From Diadophis punctatus similis (taxonomy: Eukaryota > Chordata > Lepidosauria > Squamata > Dipsadidae), in the NCBI GenBank assembly GCA_023053685.1, contig JALIGW010000130.1:502092-566091 (forward strand): DNA of 64,000 nucleotides, written 5' to 3'. Shown piece by piece: positions 11,063 through 22,160 of this stretch. The notes under the pieces were generated by a model. The model was not told where the DNA came from and did not search any database. It saw only the letters and a program-made list of their open reading frames with translations. The position numbers were made by a program, and so were the translations under genes. Numbering within the stretch: position 1 is the stretch's first letter; each line of letters opens with the position of its first letter.

Positions 11063-11164
11063 TTCTAGAGTCTCAACATCTATTTTATATCGTGACGACC
11101 GAAACTGGATGCAATATTCCAAGTGTGGTCTTACCAAGGCATTATAAAGTGGTTTTAGAGATGT

Positions 11165-11410
11165 AATAGCATGGCATCTAATTAAACTCTAGCTGATACG
11201 GGAACACTAACAAACGTTTTGACAGCCCCATCATATGCCAGCCTAAATCCCACTGACATGCTTCTCAATCAATAAGAGAATAAGAGTGACAGGGACACAC
11301 TGAAAATGATCAGAGATGTAAATAAGAAAATAAACTAAAACGAAAGGGCTAATTCAGGCCCTGCTTTCCTCAGTAACACTGTGCCAACATGTGACCTTGA
11401 AAACAGCCCT
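11165..11410. other. Unassigned noncoding DNA
   Basis: No repeat or gene recognised. Confidence 0.35.
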
Positions 11411-11640
11411 TTCTCCCAGCCCAGCTATACCAGACCTGGAGCCCCAATAAAAGGAGAATATTTTGTAGCTCAGGGTTGACAGGAGGGGTCCTTGGTACTG
11501 AGCTTGCTCGTTTTCTAGCAGACTTTTCATTACCCAAACCAGGTAACCTCATCCGGGCTAGTGGAGCATTCATAGTCCCTAGCTGGCCTGGGTGGTCGGG
11601 GATGCTGGGTACTGTAGTCCTAAGGCATCTCAAGCTGCAG
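11411..11640 (-). mobile_element. Penelope-like element 3' fragment, antisense
   Basis: Contains tagctcagggttgacagg, gtccttggtactgagcttgc and a gcagacttttcattaccc-like run, matching in reverse the segments at 43080-43265 and 62225-62580. These belong to the same interspersed family as the GIY-YIG-encoding region at 41690-42330. Confidence 0.65.
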
Positions 11641-12800
11641 CACTAATGCATTTCCAACTGCAAGCATAAAGTAGCCGGACCGTTGCAATCCTGCAGACCT
11701 TCCTTTCATTCAGAAAACGCCCTTCCTGATACCACCTTTTTCTTTACACTACTAGCAAGTTTGCAAACGAGCCAAGGGATTGTGTTGTTGTTGTTGTTGT
11801 TTTCTTCCTCCCGGGCTTCGAAGCCTGGCATGAGCCTCGCCTGGGCCCACGACCGAAACCCGCGTGCAATCTGCGGCCGTGCAAAAAAGCAAGGCGAGCG
11901 AGCGAGCGGAGGAAAGAATTGCACCGCTTATGCATGCGGGCCTGCCCCCCCCCCGCCCTTCTCCCCGCTCGGATTTGCATTCAAATGTTTGCCTGCCTGC
12001 TCCGAACTCGGAGCTTTATCATGTCAGTACAGCCAACAGCTTGTTTATGAATAAGAAATGTGGCAGGCCAACCAAAGGACGGAGTTGTCTTTGTTTTGTC
12101 AAGTGTGCCGGGAGACAAAACGGCGCGGCGCGCGTTACAAGTCCTCGCGCGGTACAAGACGCCTGAGACCTGGCGGGGCAGCTGGCCCTGGAAACTGCTA
12201 CCTGCAGGCCGGTTGCCATGGCGAAGCGCCGTCACCCTCCTTTGACAAACCCCGATGCATATTCATGAGGCCGGGCCCGTCTGCCTCCGGAGGGACCGCG
12301 GGGGGAGCTTTCGATGCAAAGCAGCGGGGCTTTGACGGACAGCCACTTTATTAACTCATTAAGCTCATCTTGTTCCCTTTAAATGCGGCATAATTACAAA
12401 TAAAGCTGTCACACTTTGTTTGCAGTTATATAATTTAGCTAAGTATCGCTATGACCCGGGTTTCAAGGAGGAAGGAGAGGTGAGGGGCGCAGGATGCAGA
12501 CGGAGGCGAGCCGGCGAAAGCCCCCCCCCCCTCTTTCCCACCGGTCTCGTTCAGCACCAAGGACAGCGCCGCGCCGGAGCCCCGCAAGCCAACTCAACCC
12601 GGGGCGAGATCCCTTCCGCTAGATCGAATTCGGCGCTTTGGGGAAGGGGGGGGGGAAGAGAGTTTCAGATCCAGGATCTCCAACCTGCGTACAGGATGCC
12701 GCTGCAGGATACCATCCAAAACGTCAAGATGCGGTGGTCGTGGGGAAAACGATGCTCTCGCTGCCCCGTTTTTTATCGTATTTAACAAACAGACGATACC
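11641..12800. other. CpG-rich, mostly unique segment (candidate CpG island or regulatory block)
   Basis: The segment is rich in CpG between about 11820-12310 and 12470-12640, without recognised transposon sequence. An AT-rich block at about 12340-12460 contains 'gcggcataattacaaataaa' and 'gttatataatttagctaag'; 'gatgcatattcatgaggc' near 12255 resembles an octamer/POU site. Overlapping ORFs on both strands are CpG artefacts with no homology I recognise. It could be an unmethylated island, a first exon or an enhancer; the sequence alone does not decide. Confidence 0.45.
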
Positions 12801-12809
12801 GTTGTAATA

Positions 12810-13457
12810 CAGGTAGTTCTTGACTTGCAACAGCTCATTCGGCGAAGTTACAATGACACTGAAAAAAGTGAGTTAAGAGTCCCAGGAGTGAAATCCAGCA
12901 GGTTCTGACAGGTTCTGGAGAACCGGTAGCGGAAATTTTGAATAGTTCGGAGAACCGGCAAATACCATCTCTGGCTGGCCCCAGGAGTAGGGAGGAAATG
13001 GAGATTTTGCAGTATCCTTCCCCCGGGAGTAGGGAGGGAATGGGGATTTTGCAATATCCTTCCCCTGCCACGCCCACCAAGCCACACCCACCAAGCCATG
13101 TCCACAGAACCGGTAGTAAAAAAAATTTGGATTTCACCACTGGAAGACCGCTTTTCACACTTACGACTGCTGCAGTAACCCTGATCAGAATTCAGGCCCT
13201 TGGCAACTGACTCAGATTTATGACGGTTGCGGTATCCCAAGGTCGCGTGATCACCTTCTGCAACCTTCTGACGAGTAAAGTCAATGGGGAATCCAGATTC
13301 ATTTAACAAGCATGTTACTAACTTAACAACTGCAGTGATTCCCTTAACAACTGTGGAAAGAAAGATCCTATAATGGAGCAAAATTCACTTGACAGTTGTC
13401 TCGCTTAGCAACAGAAATTTTGGGCTCAATTGTGGTCGTAAGCTGAGGACTTTCCTG
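12810..13457 (+). mobile_element. Tigger-like MITE with nested hAT
   Basis: caggtagttcttgacttgc to aagctgaggactttcctg, flanked by TA at 12808-12809 and 13458-13459. A hAT element at 12883-13142 interrupts it. Confidence 0.85.
12883..13142. mobile_element. hAT MITE (about 260 bp) nested in Tigger-like MITE
   Basis: Left end caggagtgaaatccagca and right end tttggatttcaccactg are inverted complements. Contains a ~45 bp tandem duplication (gtagggaggaaatggagatt and gtagggagggaatggggatt). Flanking 8-mers (aagagtcc and gaagaccg) are not a clean duplication, so the junctions have decayed or are slightly off. Confidence 0.72.
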
Positions 13458-13458
13458 T

Positions 13459-13803
13459 AGCAGAAAGTGAAGAGGAACTAAAGACCCTCTTAATGAGACT
13501 GAAAGAGGAGAGAGAGAAAGTTGCTTTAAAGCTCAGTTTAAAAGAACTAAGATCTTGGTATCTGGTCCCGTCACTTCCTGGCAAATAGAAGGGGAAGAAA
13601 TGGAACCAGTGACTGATTTTATTTTCTTGGGTTCCAAGATCACTGCAGACAGCGACGGCAACCATGAAATTAAAAGATGCTTGCTCCTTGGGAGGAAAGC
13701 TATGGCAAACCTAGACAGCATATTAAAAAGCAGAGACATTGCGTTGCCAACAAAGGTCTGTATAGTCAAAACTATGATTTTCCCAGTGGTCATGTACGGC
13801 TGA
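13459..13803 (+). mobile_element. BovB LINE fragment
   Basis: Encodes KTLLMRLKEEREK-like then VSGPVTSWQIEGEEMEPVTD, FIFLGSKITADSDG and ALPTKVCIVKTMIFPVVMYG, i.e. RT C-terminal region upstream of that in 9866-10469. It breaks off abruptly into microsatellite at 13804, so its 3' end is lost. Pseudogenic. Confidence 0.9.
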
Positions 13804-14550
<747 letters not shown>

Positions 14551-15158
14551 TAGGTACTGTAGGTTTGTCAATATTCCTCCTGTAGTGTTTTGGCCTATTA
14601 TCATTGCTTGAACAAGCAGTCCTGTGATGTAACATTGTTATTTGTTTACTTTAGCTAGCGTGGGTCCACAGTGATCAGTACTGCCAAAACCCCGGGCTCA
14701 TTCCCTCCTTGTGGTGAGAGACATTATCCTTAGGAAACCAACCTCAACATCTTGCTTTGATCAGACACAAAGGCCTGAGGTCTGAACCGTTGTAAGTCGA
14801 GTTCTACCTGTCTTGAAGCTCAGAGGGAATAAGAAAGAGTTCGTAGAGCAGCAGATGTAGCTGAACTTTGAGAAGTGTCTGAAGGTGTCAAATTCGGTGA
14901 AGGGACAACTTGTGTGTGGAATTCTGAATTTTAAAAAAATTTAACGGAGGCAAATTTAACATTTGAAAGAGCTACCTCCGTGCAAACTGCTGCTAGAGAT
15001 TTGGAAAAGTGCAGTCAGCAATTGTCAGTCCCCCAAAATCAGCACATTTGACTGTATATAGACAGTAGCAGGATATAATTTTAGCCGGTCCATGATCCCT
15101 GATGAGCTGACATCTCTAATCCTTGATTGAAAAGTCGGAACTGACAGTGGTTAAAAAG
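14551..15158. other. Unassigned noncoding DNA with Tigger-like remnant
   Basis: A 25 bp Tigger-like right end (gttgtaagtcgagttctacc) occurs near 14788-14811. The rest is unassigned. Confidence 0.4.
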
Positions 15159-15200
15159 CAGGGGTCTCCAACCTAAAGTTGCCACGGTTGGAGACCCCTG
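15159..15200. mobile_element. 42 bp miniature fold-back (hAT-end) element
   Basis: caggggtctccaacc and ggttggagacccctg are perfect 15 bp inverted repeats separated by 12 bp (taaagttgccac). The ends match the CAGGGGTC-CCCAACC class of hAT ends. No clear target duplication is seen. Confidence 0.65.
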
Positions 15201-15240
15201 GTTTAATGCAACTTTGAGGGATGTAAAAGATGAACCGTTA

Positions 15241-15592
15241 CAGGTAGTCCTCTACTTACGACCACAGAAGGGCCCGGAAAATTCATCATTAAGTGGTGTG
15301 GTCATTAAGTGAAGCATCACATGACCTCACCTGATTTTACAATCTTTTTTTTGCTGCCGTTGTTAAGCAAACCACATGTTGTTAAGTGAGACAACATGTG
15401 GCTGCAACTTGCAACTTTCCCTGCTGTCTTCCCCATTTGCTTGTTGTAAGCCAACTGTGAAAGTCACAAATAGGCAAATACATGACAGTAGGGACGCTGT
15501 GACGGTTGTAAGTCTGAGGACCAGTCTGTAAGTCATATTTTTCAGTGCTGTTGCATCTTCGAAACGAACGATCGTAAGTCAAGGACTACCCG
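15241..15592 (-). mobile_element. Tigger-like MITE
   Basis: caggtagtcctctacttacg to gtaagtcaaggactacccg flanked by TA (15239-15240, 15593-15594). Immediately followed by a second copy in the same orientation at 15605. Confidence 0.88.
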
Positions 15593-15604
15593 TATATGAA
15601 AATA

Positions 15605-15984
15605 CAGGTGGTCCTCGACTTACGACCACAACTGAGCCCAAAATTTCTGTTGCTAAGGGAGACATTTGTTAAGTGAGTTTTGCCCCCCCTGTTTTACGAC
15701 TTTTCTCGCCGCGTTTGTTAAGTGAATCACTGCAGTTCTTAAACTAGTAACACGGTTGTTAAGTGAATCTGGCTTCCCCATTGACTTTGCTCGTCAGAAG
15801 GTCGCCAAAGGGGATCACGTGACCCCGGGGACACTGCAGCCGTCATAAATATGAATCAATGGCCAAGCATCCAAAGTTTGATCACCGTGGGAATGCTGCA
15901 ATGGTTGTAAGCGTGAAAAAGGGTCGTAAGTCATTTTCAGTGCTGTTGTAACGAAACGAACTGTCGTAAGGCGAGGAGTACTCG
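15605..15984 (-). mobile_element. Tigger-like MITE
   Basis: caggtggtcctcgacttacg to a decayed gtaaggcgaggagtactcg, flanked by TA. Body in reverse orientation (ttgttaagtgagttttgccc). Confidence 0.88.
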
Positions 15985-16045
15985 TATATTTATTAGATAA
16001 GAAAATGAACTTCCTCCCTCCCCAATTAGCTACTTAATAATAGAG

Positions 16046-16535
16046 CAGCGATGGCTAACCTTTTCCGGACCGAGTGCCCAAAGCGCGTACATGCGCCCAA
16101 ACCCCCAAAATGCAATGTGGCGTGGGCCCGCGCATGCTCCCCACCCCACCCTCCATGAATGCACGCCCCCCCGCACTGCACCGCCCGTCACACATGTATG
16201 CACGGCCTCCCGCATGCTCCCTGCCCCCGTGCACACGCACATGGTCCCCCACACGCCCATGCCCCCACACATATGCACGCCCCAGCATATGTGCATGCCC
16301 CCCTGCCCCCCTGCGCATGCGGCCCCCAGCATGGCCCCGCCCCCATACATGAGCACACATCCCCCACATGCACCCCGCCCCCCATACATGCGCGGCAGAG
16401 ACCCAAAGATCAGCTGGCCAGCGGGAGGTGCGCACGCATGCGCAGTGGTGCTGAACTAGGGCAATGGCTCACGTGCCCATAGAGAGGGCGCTGCGTGCCA
16501 CCTCTGGCGTGCGTGCCATGGGTTCGCCATCATGG
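16046..16535. mobile_element. hAT MITE (about 490 bp), 'gatggctaacc' family
   Basis: Left end cagcgatggctaacc and right end catgggttcgccatcat are inverted complements. Target duplication taatagag / taatagaa (7 of 8). The interior is C/CA-rich (about 16130-16400) and gives cysteine/proline/glycine-rich ORFs that are not genes. Same family as 17920, 34119 and 46908. Confidence 0.82.
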
Positions 16536-16761
16536 TAATAGAATGTAAAGAATAAACTACATTGTTGAAAACAAGTGAATGGACGGTGGGTGAAGTTATC
16601 TATGAAAATGTATCCATTGTTAGGGGAGACTGCTTACCTGCTGGTTTTAACCTTCCCTGCCCATTTATTTCTCCTCTATATAATGGCTTTAAGTCAGTGT
16701 TGACTCCTGGCAATCATAACACACATACAAATTTGACCTCTGTATACATCTGTTTAGAGCT

Positions 16762-16765
<4 letters not shown>
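16536..16765. other. Unassigned noncoding DNA
   Basis: Nothing recognised. Confidence 0.35.

Positions 16766-16817
<52 letters not shown>
16766..16817. repeat. (GT)n microsatellite
   Basis: About 50 bp of (TG)n immediately upstream of a SINE. Confidence 0.97.
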
Positions 16818-16818
<1 letters not shown>

Positions 16819-17052
16819 CCCGAGGTGGAGTAGTGGTTAAATGCAGCTACTGCAGGCTACTCCAGCTGACTGCTAGTTCAGCGGTTCAGCTGTTCAAATC
16901 TCACCGGCTCAAGGTTGACTCAGCCTTCCATCCTTCCGAGGTCGGTAAAATGAGGACCCAGATTGTTGGGGGCAATATGCTGAACTCTGTAAACCGCTTA
17001 GAGAGGGCTGTAAAGCACTATGAAGCGGTATATAAGTCTAAGTGCTATTGCG
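16818..17052 (+). mobile_element. tRNA-derived SINE type A
   Basis: Starts gccccgaggtggagtagtgg (A-box region decayed), with B-box-like gttcaaatctc at about 16892, and ends gcggtatataagtctaagtg then ctattgc. The only plus-strand copy of this family in the window. Confidence 0.85.
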
Positions 17053-17179
17053 TGTGTGTGTGGGGGTGGGGGTGTGGGGGTGTGGGCGTAGGTGTGGAAT
17101 CTACAAGAGTGGCTTGAAGTTGGCAGCCCCAAGTTGGCAAGTTTGGAAGATGGCCCAGGATTTTTATATGCATTTTTTA

Positions 17180-17552
17180 CAGGTGGTCCTTGACTTAGAA
17201 CCATTCATTTAGTGACCGTTCGAAGTTGCAACGGCACTGAAAAAAGTGACTTGTGGTCATTTTTCACACTTACAACCATTGCAGCGTCCCCGGGGGGGGT
17301 CACATGATCAAAATTCGGATGCTTGGCAATTGACTCATATTTATGACGACTGCGGTGCCCCGGAGTCTTGTGATCATTTTTTTGCGGCCTTCTGATCAAT
17401 GCGGGAAGGCAGTTTAACAACTTTGTTACTAATTTAACAATTGCAGTGCTTCCCTTAACAACTGTGGCAAACAAGGTGTTAAAATGGGGCAAAACTCACT
17501 TTACAAGCTGTGTTGCTCAGTTGTGGTCGTAAGTCGAGGACTACCTGACCTG
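17180..17552 (+). mobile_element. Tigger-like MITE
   Basis: caggtggtccttgacttag to gtaagtcgaggactacctg; the right end is followed by a second 'acctgta', suggesting a small terminal duplication. Confidence 0.85.
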
Positions 17553-17911
17553 TATATGTTTTATTACCTGCTCTTTCTTTTGTATGAATCATCTTCCTTT
17601 GGGGCAAACCCACTCTTTTTTTTTTTTAAGACCAGTGCATTTCTGGAGTCACTCAGTGTAAATTGGGGTTTGGGCCTAGATCATCAGACTGTTGGAAATC
17701 TCTGCAAGTTGTTTGCCAGAGTTGTGTCAAACCTTGGCAGTTGTCCAAGAAGAAGATTAAGAATCAGTCTTCACCGAGTTGGTGTTTTAACTGTGGCCTG
17801 GAGTGCTGAGCTGTGAAAAGGAGTTTAAAGCAGGAAGGAAGATCAATTCTGAAGAGTAGTTTTTCAAATGGGAAGACTGACATGTAGTAGAGAAGGCCGG
17901 GGATTTTAATG
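17553..17911. other. Unassigned noncoding DNA
   Basis: No repeat recognised. Confidence 0.35.
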
Positions 17912-17919
17912 CTCTAAAG

Positions 17920-18971
17920 CAGTGATGGCAAACCTTTGTTGGCTCGCGTGCCAAAAGGGGGTGTGCGCGCACTAGCGCGTGCACATGTCCATACCCATGC
18001 CCTCCCCCTGAGCATGCGCACAACCCCCGCACCAGTGGTGGGTTCCTACCAGTGCGGTCCACTCTATAGCACCGGTAGCGGCCTGTTGGTGACGTCACAG
18101 TACCGGTGCGGTCGGTTGCCGGTGCCTGGGTGCTGCCATTTTTTTAAAAAAAAGTAATATATTTTTAAAAAATTTCTTCTGCGCAGAAGCTGAGTTTCCG
18201 GCACTGCTCATGCGCTGCCTTCCTACCCCACAGTGAGTCCGAGGATGGCTGAGGGAGCGCGTGAGACACTGAAAGAACGGGTGGCAGGAGCTATCTCCAT
18301 TCCCCTCCCTTCAGCAGTCTGAGAAGCCACGAACGCACGGTGATGATCCCAGGCATTTTCGCACATTTGAGGCTTCTCGAGCTGCTGAGGGGAGGGGGAA
18401 TGGGCAGCAGGACCTATCTCAGTTCCTCTCCCTTCAGCAGTCTGAGAAGCCACACCCACCTGGTCACATGGCTGGCAAGCCACGCCCACGAAATAAGCCA
18501 CGCCCACAGAGTGATAGTAAAAAATTAGGAACCCGCCCCTGCCACGCACTCCCCCCCCCCCGCGCATGCGCACAGGCCTCACTGAAGCCTCTGGACTCCT
18601 AAGCCTGGGGATGGTGAAAAACAGCCCAACGGGCCAACCGGAACTTCCGGTTGGGCTGTTTTTCCGCCATAACCAGGCTTCAGAAGGCTTCCCTGAAGCC
18701 TCCAGAGTGCGTAAAATGGCCCAACAGGCAAACCGGAAGTCCGTTTTTCTGAACTTCTGGTTTGCCTGTTGGGCCGTTTTTCGCCATCCCCAGGCTTCAG
18801 AAGGCTTCCCTGAAGCCTCCAGAGGGCGAAAATAGCCTTCCCCAAGGCCGAAAATCAGCTGGCCAGCGGACACATGCGCACTGGAGCTGACATGGGGCAA
18901 CGCCTTGCGTACCCTCCGATATGGCTCCGCATGCCACCTGTGGCACGCGTGCCATAGGTTCACCAGCACGG
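17920..18971. mobile_element. hAT element (about 1.05 kb) with nested hAT
   Basis: Left end cagtgatggcaaacctttg, right end cataggttcaccagcacgg. Perfect 8-bp target duplication ctctaaag at 17912-17919 and 18972-18979. A 509 bp hAT element is nested at 18033-18541. The right half has a roughly 90 bp unit repeated in both orientations (cttccggttgggctgttttt, caggcttcagaaggcttccc). Confidence 0.88.
18033..18541. mobile_element. hAT MITE nested in 17920-18971
   Basis: cagtggtgggttcctaccag to taggaacccgcccctg; imperfect target duplication ccccgcac (18025-18032) / ccacgcac (18542-18549). Contains accggtagcggcc and tgacgtcacagtaccgg motifs. Confidence 0.8.
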
Positions 18972-19002
18972 CTCTAAAGCAAGCTTTACTCGCCTTCTAC
19001 AC

Positions 19003-19166
19003 CAGTAGTGGGTTCTAAATCCCATTGCTACCGGTTCGCACGCTCGCTCGTGCGTGCCTGCAATGCTTCTACGCATGCGTAGGTGGGCGGAGCATCCCGG
19101 GTGGGTGGGTGGAGCCTCCTGCCACTGCTGCTACCAGTTCGCCGAACCGGGAGCAATCCACCGCTG
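19003..19166. mobile_element. hAT MITE (164 bp)
   Basis: cagtagtgggttctaaatc to gagcaatccaccgctg; perfect 8-bp target duplication ttctacac at 18995-19002 and 19167-19174. Related to 3925-4079. Confidence 0.87.
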
Positions 19167-19174
19167 TTCTACAC

Positions 19175-19390
19175 CCTATCTTTGCTCCTCAAATATATAG
19201 GTAGCATCCAGAACAAATGCAGACTGCCTCTTCATAGGCCCCCCATGAAAGCATCCAAACTGCTTTCTCCTTTCATTTTAAAAAAAAACCCATAGCTCTA
19301 GTTTTATACTTAAGAATATTCAGATATTCAAAACAAAAGGATTACATTCAAAAATATAATGTCTGTAGCCACACCAACGTGTTACAGAGG
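19175..19390. other. Unassigned noncoding DNA
   Basis: Nothing recognised. Confidence 0.35.
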
Positions 19391-19805
19391 CAAATAAATT
19401 ATTTTATTTATTTAATTTGTATCCTGCCTTTACTATTTTTACAAGGTGGCGAACATATCGAACAAACTTTCCTATTTTCCCCACAACAATTCTGTGTGGT
19501 AAGTTGGGCTGAGAGAGAGTGACTGGCCCAAAGTCACCCGGATGTCTTTCATGCCTAAGGCTGGACCATCTCCTGGTGACTGGCCCAAAGTCACCCAACC
19601 AGCTTTCATGCCTAAGGCTGGACTAGAACTCACCATCTCCTGGTGAGTGGCCCAAAGTCACCCAACCAGCTTTCATGCCTAAGGCTGGACTAGAACTCGC
19701 CATCTCCTGGTGAGTGGCCCAAAGTCTCCCAAAGCTTTCACGGTTAAGGTGGGACTTGAACTCACAATCTCCTGTTTTCTAGCCTGGTGTCTTAACCACC
19801 AGACC
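19391..19805 (-). repeat. tRNA-derived CORE-like SINE (antisense) with multiplied head
   Basis: The tail (tttatttaatttgtatcctg) lies at the left, then the core (ttttccccacaacaattctg), then four head units of about 68 bp (each with ggcccaaagtcaccc and tttcatgcctaaggctggac), then the tRNA-like start (complement of gtggttaagacaccaggct) at about 19780. Same organisation as 685-1510. Confidence 0.7.
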
Positions 19806-19904
19806 AATTTTTCTTCTCTAAATACTTTCATAGCTATGGGGAATTAACTATGATGACTTGAATTGCGTGAACAAAGCCTTCAACTTCACCAATAACAATT
19901 TTGT

Positions 19905-20180
19905 AATAAGAGTTGTTTGTTTATTCATCAAACAAAATTTACAACTTCGAACAAACAAAATGAAAAAAATTAAAATGTGATAGGAACAATAGGTACGTTA
20001 ATGCACTTACACACACACACTGTTAGGAACCTCTTAAGTATGGGTTGAGGTCCACAGAAGTTAAGTTGGAATTAAAACTGTGAAAGTTAGTAGTGTGAAG
20101 ACAACTGAATTGGGTAAGATTTTCCAGCCTTTGACAACTCTGTTACAAAAATCGAACTGTTTACAATCAAGTTTAAAGCG
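19905..20180 (-). mobile_element. CR1/L2-group LINE (second family) 3' end, antisense
   Basis: gttgtttgtttattcatcaaac tail and decayed 'aggaacctcttaagtatggg' match 4338-4850 and 36340-37430. Confidence 0.65.
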
Positions 20181-20199
20181 ATTTACGTGAACTTTAAAG

Positions 20200-20334
20200 C
20201 ATTAATCACATGACCACGGGATGCTGCAATGGTTGTAAGTCTGTGGCATGGTCATAAGTCACTTTTTTCAGTCCCTTGTAACTCTGACATTCTCTAAATG
20301 AATACTTGTAAGTTGAGGACTACCTATATGCAGC
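20200..20334 (-). mobile_element. Tigger-like MITE, partial
   Basis: Right portion only, from ttaatcacatgaccacggga to gtaagttgaggactaccta. The left portion is absent. Confidence 0.8.
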
Positions 20335-20349
20335 TGTGAGCTATGTCCC

Positions 20350-20989
20350 CAGCAGTGAAATCTACTAACCTTTCCTACAGGTTCGGAAGTGCACGCACTT
20401 TTTCACTCCCGCTCCGTGCGCTTTTTCACCCTCTGCGCATGCGCAGAAGGCTTTGCGCATGCGCAGAGGGCTTTACGCATGCGCAGAGGGTTAAAAAAGA
20501 AAATGGCGGTGTCTGGGCGGGTGGGCGGAGCCTCACACTGCCGCCGCTGCCAGTTTCCAAACCACCTGCGCCCGCCGCTACCGGTACATCCGAACCAGGC
20601 CGAACCAGTAGCATTTCACCCAGAGGTGGGTTCCTGCCGGAGCTGCCCAGTACACAGCTCTGGTAGGGAGTGGCTGATTGTGCAATTTGCACGCGACCGC
20701 TCCAGAGGCCTCTCTGCCGGTCCATCGCGTGCGTTGCCATTTTTTTCCGTGAATTTTTGGCCAATTTTGCTTCTGCGCATGCGCGGAAGTAAAATCGCGC
20801 TGAAATCTCTCTCACGCGCACGTCCCCTCGCAAGATTTCAGCGCGATTTTGCTTCCACACATGCGCAGAAGCAAAATCGCGTGAGGGGGCGCACGCATGT
20901 AGCGAGCGCGCACATGCCCGAAGCGTGGAGATGCGCGCGCAGCGCACCAGCACCGGTAAGGGAGCAACCCACCACTGATTTCACCCCTG
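20350..20989. mobile_element. hAT element with nested hAT
   Basis: Outer ends cagcagtgaaatctac and gatttcacccctg. Three CGCATGCGC-type palindromes lie at 20435, 20455 and 20475. A second hAT at 20621-20977 splits the right end. The outer target duplication is not clear. Confidence 0.7.
20621..20977. mobile_element. hAT MITE (357 bp) nested
   Basis: cagaggtgggttcctgccgg to gggagcaacccaccactg; perfect target duplication atttcacc at 20613-20620 and 20978-20985. Contains gcttctgcgcatgcgcggaa palindromes. Same family as 32577-32995. Confidence 0.88.
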
Positions 20990-22079
20990 TATAATGTCCC
21001 CTATTATCTGACCGTTCCCTAGGCCTTGCTGTTTGACTGTCCTCTTCGCCCTGTTCCTCAAGGTCTTTCTCACATACCATTAGATCAAGACTGTTTGAGG
21101 AAAACAGATATCCAAGCAGTAGGTAGATAATATATCCATTGTGTTTTCAAACTGAAAACTAAAACAGGATTTAGTGCAGTTTTAACCGGAAAGTGTGACC
21201 CACTCCAAGCCTTAAATCTTCCACCCTCCCTTTCTGGGAGGAAATTATCCAGGATCCGATCATCTCATCTCCTTCCACTTTACCAACCTCCTGACATTTG
21301 AAGCGGCTGTCCCCGGCCTTGTACAGGTAGCGTCTTTTTGCAGGTAATTACGGCCGTAAAATTAAGCCGGTCTTGTACACGAAGCCAGCAAATTAGCGAA
21401 GGATTGAAGGTCAAAGAGATCTCATTTATGGAGTCTCTAAGAAAATGTTAAGAACAAGTGTGTGTCAGGCAGACCAGTATGCTGGATTAACGTGAGGTCA
21501 TGACAAGTGGAACTGAAGTGTTGGGGGGGGGGCGTGTAACCAACTCTGCCAGCCCATCAGCACAATTGGGAATTTATCTCTCCGAGTCTTATCAGAGCCC
21601 TGGTGGCTCGCCTCTCTTTTAATGAAGCCTGACAAAAGTGACAAAAATAAAGCACACTTTTTTTTTCTCTTTTTTTAAAAAAAGCAGGTCGACCATGGCT
21701 TTTTTTCCCAGTGGCATCCGAAGCCCGTTTTTTTTCTCTCTCTCAAATAATATAATCCACACCGAGTAATGAAGAACGAATGGGAACAAATGCTTGCTGG
21801 GTAACTACCGAAGCCAAGGTGGTAGGTGACCTACTTTTCAAACTGGAGAAGCGAAAATCTGGCCAGATCATCCTAATAAATAATCATAACTACAGCAAGA
21901 ACAACAATTATAACGGGGATCTATAATTTAAGGGGAAAAGCGGCCCTGCCTCGGGAGGGGAAGGCTCGGAGCTGCTATGAAATTTTCCAGATCGCTCTCT
22001 TAAACCAGTGGTGAGGGTCCGTTTTGCTTAATTTTTGCCTGAGTGAGTGGGAATGCAGCCATGGTGCTTTGTAAACCAC
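20990..22079. other. Unique noncoding block (candidate conserved noncoding elements)
   Basis: Free of recognised repeats. Notable segments: gcaggtaattacggccgtaa near 21340, aaattagcgaaggattgaag near 21390, and gggaatttatctctccgagt near 21570. Base composition and motif vocabulary resemble constrained noncoding DNA; unproven. Confidence 0.4.
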
Positions 22080-22160
22080 TACAGGTAGTCCTCGACTTAC
22101 AACAATTCGTTTAGTGACCGTTCAAAGTTACAACGGCACTGAAAAAAAGTGACTTATGGC

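Larger units (their letters stand above)
9501..11160 (-). mobile_element. CR1 LINE (antisense) carrying BovB and two hAT elements
   Basis: The CR1 3' end is at the left (acagagttggaaggtacctt) and the body continues to about 11160 (gcaatattccaagtgtgg). Removing the three insertions (BovB 9866-10469, hAT 10560-10865, hAT 10874-11062) gives a collinear CR1 fragment of about 550 bp. Encodes only the C-terminal ORF2 region on the minus strand. Confidence 0.9.

Noticed and set aside
16030..16482. Cys/Gly/Met-rich and Pro/His-rich ORFs
   Set aside because: Interior of a C/CA-rich hAT MITE; compositional artefact.
16818..17052. Possible functional tRNA gene
   Set aside because: The A and B box-like sequences belong to a SINE present in five copies; there is no complete tRNA fold and the body is SINE sequence.
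18223..18969. 248-codon minus-strand ORF
   Set aside because: It spans the interior of nested hAT elements and repeated segments; no transposase or other domain is recognisable.
20350..20997. Target duplication for the outer hAT (tatgtccc / tataatgtccc)
   Set aside because: The 8-mers directly at the ends do not match; the similarity is offset by three bases and may be chance.
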